A stretch of DNA of 64,000 bases from Heterorhizobium halophytocola (GCF_017873095.1 NZ_JAGGJU010000012.1:142584-206583), one strand, 5' to 3'. Counted from the first letter of the stretch, positions 43,501-52,395 are shown. The notes: a model not told the origin generated them from the letters alone. Made by a program: numbers and translations.

Positions 43501-43796
43501 TCTGGGCTCCCCGACGCCGGCGCCTTTGCAGCCGAGACGGCAAGACGGCGCCTGACATTGCAGACCTTTATCTCGGTGCGATCCTTGTTCCAGAGATCCT
43601 GCGTCTGCTTGTCGGTGAGCGCTTGGTCCCGCGGAACTGTCGTCAACTGACACTCGATCTCTGCTGCCGGCGGGATGACCGGATCAAGATAGACGGTCTT
43701 GATCTGCGGCTTCGGCGTCTCGCTCTCAACGGACGAGCAGCTGGACGCGGTCACGGCTAAGACCGCAGCGGTCATCATCCTCGGCAAGGGCCTCAT
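43497..43796 (-). CDS. Rz1-like outer-membrane spanin lipoprotein
   Basis: The 99-residue protein starts at the ATG at 43796, inside the Rz gene in a different frame. The signal peptide (MRPLPRMMTAAVLAVTASSC) ends with a lipobox; Cys20 would be lipidated. A Pro-rich stretch follows (KPQIKTVYLDPVIPPAAE), as in Rz1 proteins. With the inner spanin it would fuse inner and outer membranes at lysis. Confidence 0.75.
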   Translation of the reverse strand: MRPLPRMMTAAVLAVTASSCSSVESETPKPQIKTVYLDPVIPPAAEIECQLTTVPRDQALTDKQTQDLWNKDRTEIKVCNVRRRLAVSAAKAPASGSPE

Positions 43797-44088
43797 TCTG
43801 TTTCTCCAGGTCGGTGCGGTCGCCTTCAAAGCCTGCGATGTCGCGTGCGGCCAGGTCCTGCTGCTTGAGCGCCTGTTCGGCCAGGTTTTGGCGCACCCGC
43901 GCGACTTCGGCATTGGCCTTCTCGATCTCGGCACGCCAGTATGCATCCCTTGCATCGCCGGCCGTCTTGGCGGCTGCCGCTTCCATCGCCCGGATCTTGC
44001 CGAGGCCGGAATTGACGAGCGCTGCAGCTCCCAGCAGCAGCGCGGCGATGGCAAACCCGCCAATCAGATACGGCGCGAGCTTGATCAC
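43726..44088 (-). CDS. Rz-like inner-membrane spanin
   Basis: The 120-residue protein starts at a GTG at 44088 overlapping the holin-candidate stop (GTGA). One N-terminal transmembrane segment (LIGGFAIAALLLGAAALV) is followed by a long coiled coil of Ala/Glu/Lys/Arg (residues about 30-105). Topology and the overlapping Rz1 frame identify it as the inner spanin. Confidence 0.8.
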   Translation of the reverse strand: MIKLAPYLIGGFAIAALLLGAAALVNSGLGKIRAMEAAAAKTAGDARDAYWRAEIEKANAEVARVRQNLAEQALKQQDLAARDIAGFEGDRTDLEKQNEALAEDDDRCGLSRDRVQLLVR

Positions 44089-44381
44089 GGGACGCCAACT
44101 TGAGGTTCTGACGGAAATCCCTGGGCATCGGCTGATGCAGGCGGATCGCCGCGACTGCTGGCAAGCCCCATGGTGCGCATGTCGAGCGAGCCAAAGCCGC
44201 GATGCACACTGAAGCTGCCGACGACGATCGCCACCATCGACGGCAGGGCGATCGTGGCGATGTCGACGGCCGTTGTCTGGCCGAAGGCAGCACTTGAGCA
44301 GAGGATCAGAATGACCATCCAGGCGAGCGCGACATTGACCCAGATGAAACGGCGGGAGGATCTGTAGGAAGGCTTTTCCAT
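44085..44381 (-). CDS. Holin candidate
   Basis: This 98-residue protein has a basic N-terminus and two hydrophobic segments (FIWVNVALAWMVILILCSSAA and TIALPSMVAIVVGSF), followed by a polar tail. It lies between the endolysin and the spanin genes, the normal place for a holin. I do not recognise a specific holin family. Confidence 0.65.
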   Translation of the reverse strand: MEKPSYRSSRRFIWVNVALAWMVILILCSSAAFGQTTAVDIATIALPSMVAIVVGSFSVHRGFGSLDMRTMGLASSRGDPPASADAQGFPSEPQVGVP

Positions 44382-44384
44382 CGG

Positions 44385-45230
44385 CTAGACCTCCGGCGGC
44401 ATATAGGCTTTGAGGGCAGCGAAGGTGTTCGCACCGACAATGCCATCAACGGTCAGGCCGGCATCTTTCTGAAGCATCCGCACGGCCGTTTCCGTGCCGG
44501 GTCCAAAGTCGCCGTCAATGGCGACCGAGTAGCCAGCGGCAAACAGACCGCGCTGGAGTTGCGCCACGCCACGCCCCTCGCTGCCGCGATGCAGGACCTC
44601 GAAGCCCTCCTGGGCGATCGAGATCTCTCCGGCCGACAGGCGAGCCATGCCCGTCTTGGCGCGGCCGAGGCACTGGCGACGGTCTTCGAGGCCATTGGTG
44701 CCGCCGTTGATGACACGGGTGGCGCCGATCAGGTCATCGCGATCGGCAAATCGATTGAGACCGTGCTCCATCCAGAAATAGATGGCGGCCCACAGCGCCC
44801 ACGGGAATTCGGCCACAAGCTCGGGATGGGCCTCGAAGTCGGGGCAGCCGGGGATGATCTTTCGCATCCAGAGTGTGAAGGCGCGGTGATTGCCGTGGCC
44901 GGTCAGCTGGATCAGGCCATGACCCTTATAGCGCACGCCGTCACCGGCTCTCGTATTGCCGAGATCGGCGCGGCCCTCATAGGCGCGACCGGACGCATAT
45001 TCGACCGCGGTCTTGAAGCTGTCGCTCTCATGGGCAAGCTGCGCCAGAAAATGTGCGATCCTCAGCGAACTGGTGAGTGCCGCATAGGCAAACAGATCCG
45101 GCACCAGCGGCGCGATATGTCCGGCAATCGATACCTGTGCTGCGGAATAGTTTTTGCCCGAGGCTCGCGGCACGATCGACAGCAGGAATTGCGGGTTGAT
45201 TTTGTGAAGGTCCAGCAAGGGAAGTACCAA
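44385..45230 (-). CDS. Endolysin: GH19 chitinase-type lysozyme with peptidoglycan-binding domain
   Basis: The 281-residue protein seems to start at a TTG at 45230; no ATG is in frame near it, so the start is uncertain. The catalytic domain (residues about 10-200) shows RIAHFLAQLAHESDSFKTAVEY with the catalytic Glu, YKGHGLIQLTGHGNH, and FPWALWAAIYFW, typical of GH19 endolysins. The last 70 residues are a PG_binding_1 domain (VAQLQRGLFAAGYSVAIDGDF, then AVRMLQKDAGLTVDGIVG). It degrades the cell wall to release phage. Confidence 0.9.
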   Translation of the reverse strand: MVLPLLDLHKINPQFLLSIVPRASGKNYSAAQVSIAGHIAPLVPDLFAYAALTSSLRIAHFLAQLAHESDSFKTAVEYASGRAYEGRADLGNTRAGDGVRYKGHGLIQLTGHGNHRAFTLWMRKIIPGCPDFEAHPELVAEFPWALWAAIYFWMEHGLNRFADRDDLIGATRVINGGTNGLEDRRQCLGRAKTGMARLSAGEISIAQEGFEVLHRGSEGRGVAQLQRGLFAAGYSVAIDGDFGPGTETAVRMLQKDAGLTVDGIVGANTFAALKAYMPPEV

Positions 45231-45305
45231 TCTGAGAGCAAGTCCGATTGGTTTGCAGTGTCCCTGAATGAGGCGGTGGATAACACTCGCCAGCTTTGCG
45301 GCAAC

Positions 45306-45665
45306 TTAGCCAAACAGGTCCAGTTGGGCGTCCACTTGTCGGCCGAGCCAATTGCGAACCGTCGTCTCGGTCACATGAAGACGCCGGGCTATGGCAATGT
45401 TCGTCAGGCCCTTATAGCGCAAATATTCGGCGATGAAGGGTTTTCCGGTCGGCACAGTGACACCACCGACATGGATGCGCTTCGCCAGTTCGATCGTCTT
45501 CTCCTTGCCCACCAGTTGCAGGACCGGCGAACGCTCCTGCGGATGTTCGGAGAGGTAGACCGGCGTGCCGCCGAAGGCCAACAGGAAGTCCACGCCCAAG
45601 GCGATGCCGAGCACATCGGTATAGGGCTGGATGTGGGCTGGCACCTTGATCGCGTTGGATATCAT
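45306..45665 (-). CDS. Mor-like transcription activator of phage middle/late genes
   Basis: The 119-residue protein begins MISNAIKVPAHIQPYTDVLG. It has a GGTPVYL turn at residue 32 and a C-terminal helix-turn-helix (LRYKGLTNIAIARRLHVTETTVRNWL). The order of dimerisation part, G-G-x-x-Y strand, and C-terminal helix-turn-helix fits the Mor/C family of Mu. It stands directly upstream of the lysis genes, as in Mu, and likely activates the promoter in the 75-base gap before the endolysin gene. Confidence 0.78.
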   Translation of the reverse strand: MISNAIKVPAHIQPYTDVLGIALGVDFLLAFGGTPVYLSEHPQERSPVLQLVGKEKTIELAKRIHVGGVTVPTGKPFIAEYLRYKGLTNIAIARRLHVTETTVRNWLGRQVDAQLDLFG

Positions 45666-45847
45666 CGCGGCCTTTCCTCCCGTTCGAGGCGCAGCAGCTC
45701 GGTGGTGATGTCGCAGAGCTTTGCCTGGACGCCGACCCGCCGGTGGCTCATCGGCCGCAGATGTTGAAGACGTTTCAAAAGCGCTTCGCGGCGCTCCTGA
45801 AGCCTCTTCAACTCAGCCTGGCGGAACAGGGGAAGGTGACGGCCCAT
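45662..45847 (-). CDS. Small charged protein upstream of Mor
   Basis: This 61-residue protein is rich in Arg, Leu and Glu (RQAELKRLQERREALLKRLQ) and is likely a short coiled coil. Its stop overlaps the Mor start by four bases and its ATG lies one base after the stop of the gene before. No family was recognised. Confidence 0.6.
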   Translation of the reverse strand: MGRHLPLFRQAELKRLQERREALLKRLQHLRPMSHRRVGVQAKLCDITTELLRLEREERPR

Positions 45848-46135
45848 CTAGCCGTCTCCCTCGGGTTTCGGAGTGCGCAGATCCCGGGAGTGCCAGTTGG
45901 TCGGCAGGCAACTGACGACGCGCTCCTGCTGCAGGACGAACTTCACGCCATCATGGGTCACGCCGGTGGCGCCGTAGCGCACACCGTCGATGCAGGCCCT
46001 GGCGATCTGTTCGCGAATGGAGGCCACGTCGAGGCCATGGCGGCGCTCCAGGTAGCGCAGCACGGCGTGATCGGTAACATCGGGCCAGGCGCTGCTTGCC
46101 ACCGGCATGGGAATGGCAATCGGCTTCCGGCTCAT
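45848..46135 (-). CDS. Conserved-looking small phage protein
   Basis: The protein has 95 residues from the ATG at 46135, overlapping the GemA stop. The text DHAVLRYLERRHGLDVASIREQI followed by GATGVTHDGVKFVLQ resembles small phage and plasmid proteins with a split alpha-beta fold, similar to parts of toxin-like or RNase-like domains (DHAxxRYLER), but a function cannot be assigned. Confidence 0.65.
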   Translation of the reverse strand: MSRKPIAIPMPVASSAWPDVTDHAVLRYLERRHGLDVASIREQIARACIDGVRYGATGVTHDGVKFVLQQERVVSCLPTNWHSRDLRTPKPEGDG

Positions 46136-46773
46136 GGCGTGGCCTCCCTTGAAGACCGGATGCGCTCCCCGAAATAGTTCATCACGGTGATCCACTGGTG
46201 AGCACTGAGATCGCGGGTTGCCCTGTCCTCGTCAAGAATGTCCTTCACCACCGACCAGAAGTCGGCGGCAGCGCCACCGAACATCCGCCACTGTGCCTGG
46301 GCGATCCTGTAGCCATGGGCGGCAGCATAGGGCGGCAGGCTCTTCTTGTCGGACCAGTCCACGCCGGCTTCGCGGTGCAGCCACGCCTTCAGCCCTTCTA
46401 TGGCCCTTCGGGCATCGTCGGCGTGATGCAGGAACCGGGTGTCATCAACGCCAGTCTGTCGCCTGATAAAGGCGATCATGGCGCTGTCTTCACGATCATC
46501 GATGACCCCGAGATTAAAGCCGGCAATCCAGAGCGCCTGCAGTTTGGGCGCATATTTGCCGGTCAGCTTGCGCCGGCTGCCATGGCGCCCTGAAGCGGTC
46601 GATAACGAAAAGCCTTCATTGCGCAGAACCGAAAGGACGGCCTGTCGCTCGGGCTCGCTCATATCTTTGGCGGAGGATTTGCCGGTGATCCTGGCAAGCT
46701 TGGCGCGATAGGTGTCGTCGTCGAGGCCGAGTTGTTTCTTGGCTACGTGGAGGGCAGCGATTGAAGAGGTCAT
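46132..46773 (-). CDS. gemA: Regulatory protein GemA (Mu gp16-like, DUF1018)
   Basis: The protein has 213 residues from the ATG at 46773, with AAGGGA upstream. It opens SSIAALHVAKKQLGLDDDTYRAKL and contains ITGKSSAKDMSEPERQAVLSVLR and GKYAPKLQALWIAGFNLG, with RRQTGVDDTRFLHHADDARRAIEGLKAWL split across the family's second half. Mu GemA changes host gene expression and DNA supercoiling during lytic growth. It ends the early operon. Confidence 0.9.
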   Translation of the reverse strand: MTSSIAALHVAKKQLGLDDDTYRAKLARITGKSSAKDMSEPERQAVLSVLRNEGFSLSTASGRHGSRRKLTGKYAPKLQALWIAGFNLGVIDDREDSAMIAFIRRQTGVDDTRFLHHADDARRAIEGLKAWLHREAGVDWSDKKSLPPYAAAHGYRIAQAQWRMFGGAAADFWSVVKDILDEDRATRDLSAHQWITVMNYFGERIRSSREATP

Positions 46774-46901
46774 GCTAAATCCCTTCGAATTGCAATGTTG
46801 TTGTTGAAACTGTCCTGAGGAGTATTCCGGACATGGCTTGCGGCCGAGCAACGGACGTGGAACGGTTCTGTGATCTCAACAGACTGAATAGGAAAGTTTC
46901 G

Positions 46902-47633
46902 ATGCGAGTTAGCACCGCCAGCGCTTTCTTCGGGGCAGGATTGGTTGCTGCCGGAATGCTTATTTTGCCGCCTGCGATGTTCGGTGATCGAACTCAAGGG
47001 TTGGCTCAGCGGGTGTATGATTTCCAGACGTTGATCGCTGGTCTTATTGCGGTTTTTGCGGCTGCTTGGACTGTCCGCGCTATGGAGGGGTCTGATAGAG
47101 CGCAAGAGCGGCGGCACAATCATACGGTTGCGCTGAATTTGCGAAATGAGTACGCGGCCATGGAAAGGCTGGTCACAGCTTACTTCGAAGAGATCAGGGC
47201 TACCACGTTTCTTGTAACGGATTTGGCTCTGGCATTCTCCCTTGCCCCGCATGAAGCAAAACTTGTCATGGCTCGGGCATATGAAGTCGAGAAAGCGATT
47301 TGCGGCACTGAAAAAATTCTGAACTCGAGGGAGTTTGAACAGGCGTTCGAATATCTCGATGGTTCCCTGACGCGTGCGGTCGGGGAGGTCAAAGCGATCA
47401 GTGCGCAGGGCACTACTGCAGCCAGTCGAATTGCGAACCAGAAAAGGTACGGTCAGGAAAGAGAAGAGGACTTCGCTTTCTGGTTCGTCGACGACGCATA
47501 CGGCAGCGGGGTGGAGCAAATTGTATATTGCCTCACCAAACTTGATCAGAATTATCCGGCTCTCAACAGAGGGATGGAGGAGCTTAAAAGGCGGATAGAG
47601 AAGCTTCGAATTCTTTATCCCGATATCATGTAG
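46902..47633 (+). CDS. Two-helix membrane protein on the opposite strand (moron candidate)
   Basis: The protein has 243 residues from the ATG at 46902 with TAGGAAAG upstream. Two hydrophobic segments lie near residues 5-27 (STASAFFGAGLVAAGMLILP) and 42-62 (LIAGLIAVFAAAWTVRAM); the rest is a charged helical cytoplasmic domain with FWFVDDAYGSGVEQIVYCL. It is the only gene in the prophage body on the plus strand and interrupts the early operon between DUF3164 and GemA. Its base composition is lower in GC than its neighbours. Such morons often protect the lysogen from other phages. No family is recognised. Confidence 0.78.
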   Translation: MRVSTASAFFGAGLVAAGMLILPPAMFGDRTQGLAQRVYDFQTLIAGLIAVFAAAWTVRAMEGSDRAQERRHNHTVALNLRNEYAAMERLVTAYFEEIRATTFLVTDLALAFSLAPHEAKLVMARAYEVEKAICGTEKILNSREFEQAFEYLDGSLTRAVGEVKAISAQGTTAASRIANQKRYGQEREEDFAFWFVDDAYGSGVEQIVYCLTKLDQNYPALNRGMEELKRRIEKLRILYPDIM

Positions 47634-47753
47634 AGGTCTCGGGAGAAAAATTTTTTTGCTACAGATGTATGCTAAATAATTCGAAGAAAAAATGGGGTAT
47701 TGCTGAGGCTTGAAGTGGGTAGGCATCATTTCTTGGTAGGACATTGCTTATAC

Positions 47754-48407
47754 TCACGCCTTGGCCAAATCGATGGTGATCGCGTGCAGCTCGTCGTCAC
47801 CGTTCTCTCGCTCGTAGAACCGGATATAGCCCTTTGATCCCGTAACCCGGATGCTGTCGCGGATGGCATCCATGGCGCGCTGCCAGCGCTCGTCGTCGAT
47901 ATCGAGCCGAAGCAACATGAAGATCTCCGCCTTGTTGATCTGTCCCTCCTTGTCGGTGTTGAAGGCGCGGGTCACGATCGACTGGATCTCCGGGCGGGCG
48001 TCTGCCGACCATTCGGTCAGGCACTCGTCAATCAGTGCCTTGGCGATATGGATCTGCGGGCCGAAGCTGACCTGATCGGCGAACTGGACGACGACGCGCA
48101 TCCGCCCATCGATCGTTGAATAGGTCGAGTTGCCCTTCTTGCCGCCGATCTTTTGGCCGTATTCCTGCTCGAGCAGCGCATCGAATGCGCTGATGTCGGC
48201 AATGGTGTGCTTCTTGAAGCGGGCGATCTGGGCGGACAGCGACTTGGCGAAACCAATGATCTTCCGGACTGTCTCGTCCTGCAGCTTGTCTTCGGGTTTG
48301 ACGTTGGCGAGTGGCACCAGATGGCCCTTAGCGTCCTCCATCCATTCCCGCCCGTTGACGATGGTAATGCCGTTGTCTGGCTGCTCTTCGATGATGACGC
48401 TGTTCAT
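47754..48407 (-). CDS. DUF3164 phage protein
   Basis: The 217-residue protein has the DUF3164 pattern: GREWMEDAKGHLVPLANVKP, FAKSLSAQIARFKKHTIADI, YGQKIGGKKGNSTYSTIDGRM, and IRFYERENGD. It is common in Mu-like phages after MuB and has been mislabelled as a sulfate transporter. No biochemical role is known; the position suggests early replication or host takeover. Confidence 0.9.
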   Translation of the reverse strand: MNSVIIEEQPDNGITIVNGREWMEDAKGHLVPLANVKPEDKLQDETVRKIIGFAKSLSAQIARFKKHTIADISAFDALLEQEYGQKIGGKKGNSTYSTIDGRMRVVVQFADQVSFGPQIHIAKALIDECLTEWSADARPEIQSIVTRAFNTDKEGQINKAEIFMLLRLDIDDERWQRAMDAIRDSIRVTGSKGYIRFYERENGDDELHAITIDLAKA

Positions 48408-48703
48408 GACTGCGGTCCTCTGATCGGTTTGGTGAAGTTGCGGTATGCCTTGCGAACGCCGCTTGCGGCGGCCTTGAGGTTCGCCCGTGCACGCTGCTCG
48501 TCTCGCGTGCCCTCGCTGTCTTCGAAGCGGGTCAGGGCGTCCGCCAGGATCCTAGCGGCTTCCACCAGGCTCTGGGACGGTGCTCGGTGTTTCTTCGTGG
48601 TTTTGTCGCCCTCCCTCTGCTGAAGGGCTCTCGCAATATCCGGTGCGAGGGCATCGGCGATGACCTCGACCGGGATCTCAACGGGGATCATCAGCCTCGT
48701 CAT
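48404..48703 (-). CDS. Small early phage protein
   Basis: The 99-residue protein overlaps both neighbours by four bases. It opens MTRLMIPVEIPVEVIADALAP and is otherwise helical and Arg/Ala-rich, with SLVEAARILADALTRFE. The function is unknown. The coupling with neighbours supports it as a real gene. Confidence 0.65.
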   Translation of the reverse strand: MTRLMIPVEIPVEVIADALAPDIARALQQREGDKTTKKHRAPSQSLVEAARILADALTRFEDSEGTRDEQRARANLKAAASGVRKAYRNFTKPIRGPQS

Positions 48704-49020
48704 GCTGCGTCTCCGTCATCCGGTGGCGATGCGCGCAGGAACCGCGGACGGGCCACCAGGGGGACGATCTTGGCGCTGGCGTCGTCGCGGCCAAGAGGAC
48801 GCAGGGTCCGTATCCGGCCACGGTTACGGTCATCCTGCGCTTTCAGGGCGCCGTTCAGGATCAGAACCTCTTCCTCGGCTTCCCTTGCCAGGGCGCGGAT
48901 CGTTCCGAGCCAGGCGAGTATGTTGGTCACCTGCTCGCCGTCGAGCAGGCAGCCGCTTTGGCTGAAGGGCTTCAGCGCTTCACGCAGGGCCTGCACCTCT
49001 TCCGATGCATTGAGGATCAT
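48700..49020 (-). CDS. Small early phage protein
   Basis: The 106-residue protein overlaps neighbours by four bases on both sides. The first 60 residues form an amphipathic helical part (VQALREALKPFSQSG, NILAWLGTIRALAREAEEEVL), the rest is Arg-rich and probably disordered. No family was recognised. Confidence 0.65.
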   Translation of the reverse strand: MILNASEEVQALREALKPFSQSGCLLDGEQVTNILAWLGTIRALAREAEEEVLILNGALKAQDDRNRGRIRTLRPLGRDDASAKIVPLVARPRFLRASPPDDGDAA

Positions 49021-49283
49021 GGCTTCCTCCCGAAGTCGTGGTGGATCACCTTGCCCTCCGGATCGCGGACCAGGTGCGTCAGCTGTTCGGTGGCCAGTTG
49101 TTCGAGCGCCTTGCCGCCCTGTCTCGACGCTTCTCCGAGGCGGAGCACATCGAGTTCCCGTTCCATGCTGGCGGCGAGACGCGCGAGAACCTGCAATTCG
49201 CTCGCGATCTCGGGGAGATCCGCCGGCTTTGCCTTGGGCAGTTCATCGGCCGTGGCTTTGAGTTCGACGGACAGGCGGATCAT
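49017..49283 (-). CDS. Small early phage protein
   Basis: The 88-residue protein is coupled to MuB by a four-base overlap. It is helical (LKATADELPKAKPADLPEIA, ELQVLARLAASMERELDVL) and ends with VIHHDFGRKP. No family was recognised. Confidence 0.65.
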   Translation of the reverse strand: MIRLSVELKATADELPKAKPADLPEIASELQVLARLAASMERELDVLRLGEASRQGGKALEQLATEQLTHLVRDPEGKVIHHDFGRKP

Positions 49284-50302
49284 GCCAGTCCCTCCACGTC
49301 CCGGTTCTTCCAGGCCGCCTGGACGTGCTTCAGACCAAGTGGTTCTGCGCGCTCGTCGGCGATCGAATAGGCGAGCTTGACCGTCTTATCGACCTGTCTA
49401 AGAGCGCCGCCTTTCATGCCGACACCGATCAAGAATTTGATTGCATCGGGATCGGTGACGTCCCATGCGGCGATGAAGGTCTCTAGATCCTCGAGATATG
49501 GCTTGATCCGCTTCAGGCGGGTGCCGACGCGGCTTTTCAGCTGGGCGTAGGACGGGCCGCCATTCGTGCGGCCAAAGCGGCTATATACTTCCTCGTTGCC
49601 GACCAGAGCGACGCCGCACTGGTAGATGTCGACGAAGTGGCGCAGCTGGTTGATGGCTTCATCTACCAGGTTCTGCGCCTCGTCGATGATCAGCAACGAA
49701 CCGCCGCCGATGCGTGCCAGCTTCTGGCCGATCGCACGGGTAAGCTTGGCCGGGTTATGCTGCTGGACGTCCAGTTCGGTTGCCAGTTCTGTCAGCATAC
49801 CGTGCACCGTCTTGGTGTGGGGGCTGACCGTCGCATGATAGACATGCGGATTGGTGGCGACGTAGTTGCGGCAGGTGGCTGTCTTCCCCATTCCTGCGCC
49901 GAAGGTAATCATCACCATGTCGCCGGTCATCTGTGCCCAGCGGAGGGTGCTTGCCACTTCCTCGCTGCCGCGCATCTTGATGAAGCGTGGAGACTGGCGG
50001 ATGGCTCCGGCCAGCGAGGCGGCGTCCTCCAGGGCATCGAGCCAATGCCGGACGGTCTGGTTGTTGGTATCGAGGCGACCGAGATAGCTGCCGGAAAACC
50101 ATTGGGAAAAGGTGCCGTCTCGCATGCCCGCGCGACGGGTCACTTCGGCCTTAGTCCAGCGATTGAGGGATGCGACCTCCATGACGCGGGCGGTCAGGAT
50201 TTGCCATTCGGTTACATCGGCACTGTCATGCTTGGAGAGGAAGTCGGGTGTCGGCTGGGGGCGGTCCCAACTGCCTATATTGGTGGGCGTGTATCGGCTC
50301 AT
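49280..50302 (-). CDS. MuB-like AAA+ ATPase, transposition target selector
   Basis: The 340-residue protein has an N-terminal helix-turn-helix (LNRWTKAEVTRRAGMRDGTFSQW in part, residues about 48-70), then an AAA+ domain: Walker A FGAGMGKTATC, Walker B LLIIDEAQNLVD, sensor LVGNEEVYSRFG, and arginine-rich end. MuB forms ATP-bound filaments on target DNA, delivers targets to MuA, and gives target immunity. It is adjacent to and downstream of the transposase, as in Mu. Confidence 0.93.
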   Translation of the reverse strand: MSRYTPTNIGSWDRPQPTPDFLSKHDSADVTEWQILTARVMEVASLNRWTKAEVTRRAGMRDGTFSQWFSGSYLGRLDTNNQTVRHWLDALEDAASLAGAIRQSPRFIKMRGSEEVASTLRWAQMTGDMVMITFGAGMGKTATCRNYVATNPHVYHATVSPHTKTVHGMLTELATELDVQQHNPAKLTRAIGQKLARIGGGSLLIIDEAQNLVDEAINQLRHFVDIYQCGVALVGNEEVYSRFGRTNGGPSYAQLKSRVGTRLKRIKPYLEDLETFIAAWDVTDPDAIKFLIGVGMKGGALRQVDKTVKLAYSIADERAEPLGLKHVQAAWKNRDVEGLA

Positions 50303-50337
50303 CTAGAAGGTTCCCTTTGCAACCCCCTTGGGGGCTT

Positions 50338-52395
50338 TTAGCGGGCAGGATCACTCCCGCCCTTCTTTTGTCTGGAACCGTACGACCTACGTTTCGGCTC
50401 ATGCGATCGACCGGCGGATGCGGGCGCCGGCCCATTCCCGGACCTGGGGAATTCGAGGATCGATGCGCTGTCCGCTGCGCGGGCCACCGCATTCGAAAAG
50501 CTGGCAAGAAATTCGTCGTCGCTGATGGCGTCCGTTTCGACGCGGGGCGCCGTGCTTCCACGCGTCGCCAGTCGCGTCACCGCCGGACGAGAAGGTTTGG
50601 ACTTCCCGGGCGCCGTTGGTTCGCCGCGGTAGATGATGTCGGCAAGTTGAGCGGCGGTCAGTTTGGTGTGCGCCTCGCGCTGCGCCTGGAGCGCCTTGGC
50701 ATAGTCGCGCCTGGTGCGGGCATGCTGACGGGCCGCATCGACATTGTCGAAGCCCGTATCGGCGATACAGGCCGCTTCGCAGATCAGACGGTTATCCAGA
50801 TCGTAGACACGAACGCTCTCGTGCAGTTTGTCTGGATCGAAACGGATAGTGACCTTCGCGCCGGATATCGCGTTCAAATCGCGGGACCAGTAGCGATTTC
50901 CCTGGAAGTGAATCTCTCCGGATCCCTTTTTCGTGCGCAGGGTTTCAGATGCCAGCAACCAGAGGCTCTTCTGCGCCGCTGTTGGCCACCGGACTATCGT
51001 CGACGGATTTGCAAGGCTCTCCGTGAATGTCTCATCGAAGCTGCGGCCGGCGCAGGCTGCGGCGCGTCGGTCTTCCTGCGCATTGTGGTCGGTAATCTGT
51101 GCCGCGACATGCATCCGGAAGCCTTCGAGCGGAATGGCTCTGGTCATATAGTTTTCCGGCTTGGCGTCCGGGCGATTGCCGGTGTAGGCGCCGGCGCAAT
51201 AGGGGTGCTTGGCGATATTGTCTGCGAGGTCGCGGAAGGCGCGCTCGATTGGCTTGGATTGACCAGAATAGGGCGTTGTCCAGTGCGGCTGGATACCAAG
51301 GGTGACGAGCAACCCTTGCGGATCCTCTTCCTTCACCTTGAAGCGGAAGCGTGTCCTGCTCTGGCCGGAGATCCACTTTGAGGCAAAGGCACGTCCGTTA
51401 TCGAGATAGATATCGTCCGGAATGCCGAAGACCTCGACCATGTCGCCGATGACAAGCCGCACGGCTTCCCACGTCTCGGCATCGGAAAGACGCCAGGAAA
51501 CGATCTTTCCGGAATAGAGGTCCTGGATGCAGACCAGGAACATGCGGATCGGCTTCTCGGACCAGGGCACGGAGATAAAGACGTCGATCTTGTGCCCGTC
51601 CATGTTAACGGCCTGCATGGCGTGGAAATGGGTGCGGACACGGCGCTGAGCGGGAAAGAGCGTCTTCGCCTTGTCCTTGCCCGAACGCGCCAGCACCTGG
51701 ACCGCGCGCGGGACTTCACGATCGAACCGTCGTCTGCAGGTGTCTTCGGAGGGGATCGACAACCATTTCTGCCGCTTGGCGACTTTGAGCATTCGCCTGT
51801 AGCAGGCTGAGAAGGTTGGCTTTTCCGGACGTAGGTAATCGGATTTCAGGAAATCCCAGGCGTCCTCGTCGATCTTTTGACCCGCGCCCGTCTTGGACCG
51901 CACGGAAGGAGCGAGTGCCGCAAGCCAGTCTTCCCGATCAATGCCCTGTATCAGCTTGTCCCAGGCGTAGAGGGTCGGCATGCTGACGCCGGCGAGATGG
52001 GCGGCCGCCTTCATGGCATTGGTGCGACCCAGCCCCGCCGAGGTCAGCTCATAGGCGTTTCGAAGAGCCTTTAAACGGTCTTCACAGACCATTTTCTGAT
52101 CCGCCGTCAGGGCTTCAAAGGCATTCCAGCGAGACTTGCGGCGCCGGTCCTTTTCGGACCGTTCTTCGTCCGCTGCGAGGGCGAGTATGAGAGACAGTCG
52201 TTGTCGTGCCGGGACGGGAAGGAGCGTCAGGTGGTATTCGTAGCCGCCGCCTTTTTGACCTGCCCGCTTGCGGGCTTTCTCAGGCTGCAGACGCCAACCA
52301 TGAAGGCCGATGTATCGGCTATATCCGGACGCATCGGCAGGCATGTCTGGCAGATCGGCTGCAAGCAGTTCGGCCACGGTGAACCACTCTTTCAT
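50338..52395 (-). CDS. MuA-type DDE transposase
   Basis: The 685-residue protein inserts and replicates the phage by transposition. Domains are a Mu N-terminal winged helix (MKEWFTVAELLAADLPDMPA, with GYSRYIGLHGWRL), helix-turn-helix end-binding domains (residues about 75-245), the RNase-H-like core with the first Asp in AVNMDGHKIDVF, the second in DDIYLDNGRAF, and the Glu in SGQSKPIERAFRDLA, and the Mu C-terminal beta barrel with YWSRDLNAISGAKVTIRFDPD in two parts. The Lys/Arg-rich tail (GSRQKKGGSDPAR end) would contact MuB. All three catalytic residues are present. Confidence 0.96.
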   Translation of the reverse strand: MKEWFTVAELLAADLPDMPADASGYSRYIGLHGWRLQPEKARKRAGQKGGGYEYHLTLLPVPARQRLSLILALAADEERSEKDRRRKSRWNAFEALTADQKMVCEDRLKALRNAYELTSAGLGRTNAMKAAAHLAGVSMPTLYAWDKLIQGIDREDWLAALAPSVRSKTGAGQKIDEDAWDFLKSDYLRPEKPTFSACYRRMLKVAKRQKWLSIPSEDTCRRRFDREVPRAVQVLARSGKDKAKTLFPAQRRVRTHFHAMQAVNMDGHKIDVFISVPWSEKPIRMFLVCIQDLYSGKIVSWRLSDAETWEAVRLVIGDMVEVFGIPDDIYLDNGRAFASKWISGQSRTRFRFKVKEEDPQGLLVTLGIQPHWTTPYSGQSKPIERAFRDLADNIAKHPYCAGAYTGNRPDAKPENYMTRAIPLEGFRMHVAAQITDHNAQEDRRAAACAGRSFDETFTESLANPSTIVRWPTAAQKSLWLLASETLRTKKGSGEIHFQGNRYWSRDLNAISGAKVTIRFDPDKLHESVRVYDLDNRLICEAACIADTGFDNVDAARQHARTRRDYAKALQAQREAHTKLTAAQLADIIYRGEPTAPGKSKPSRPAVTRLATRGSTAPRVETDAISDDEFLASFSNAVARAADSASILEFPRSGNGPAPASAGRSHEPKRRSYGSRQKKGGSDPAR

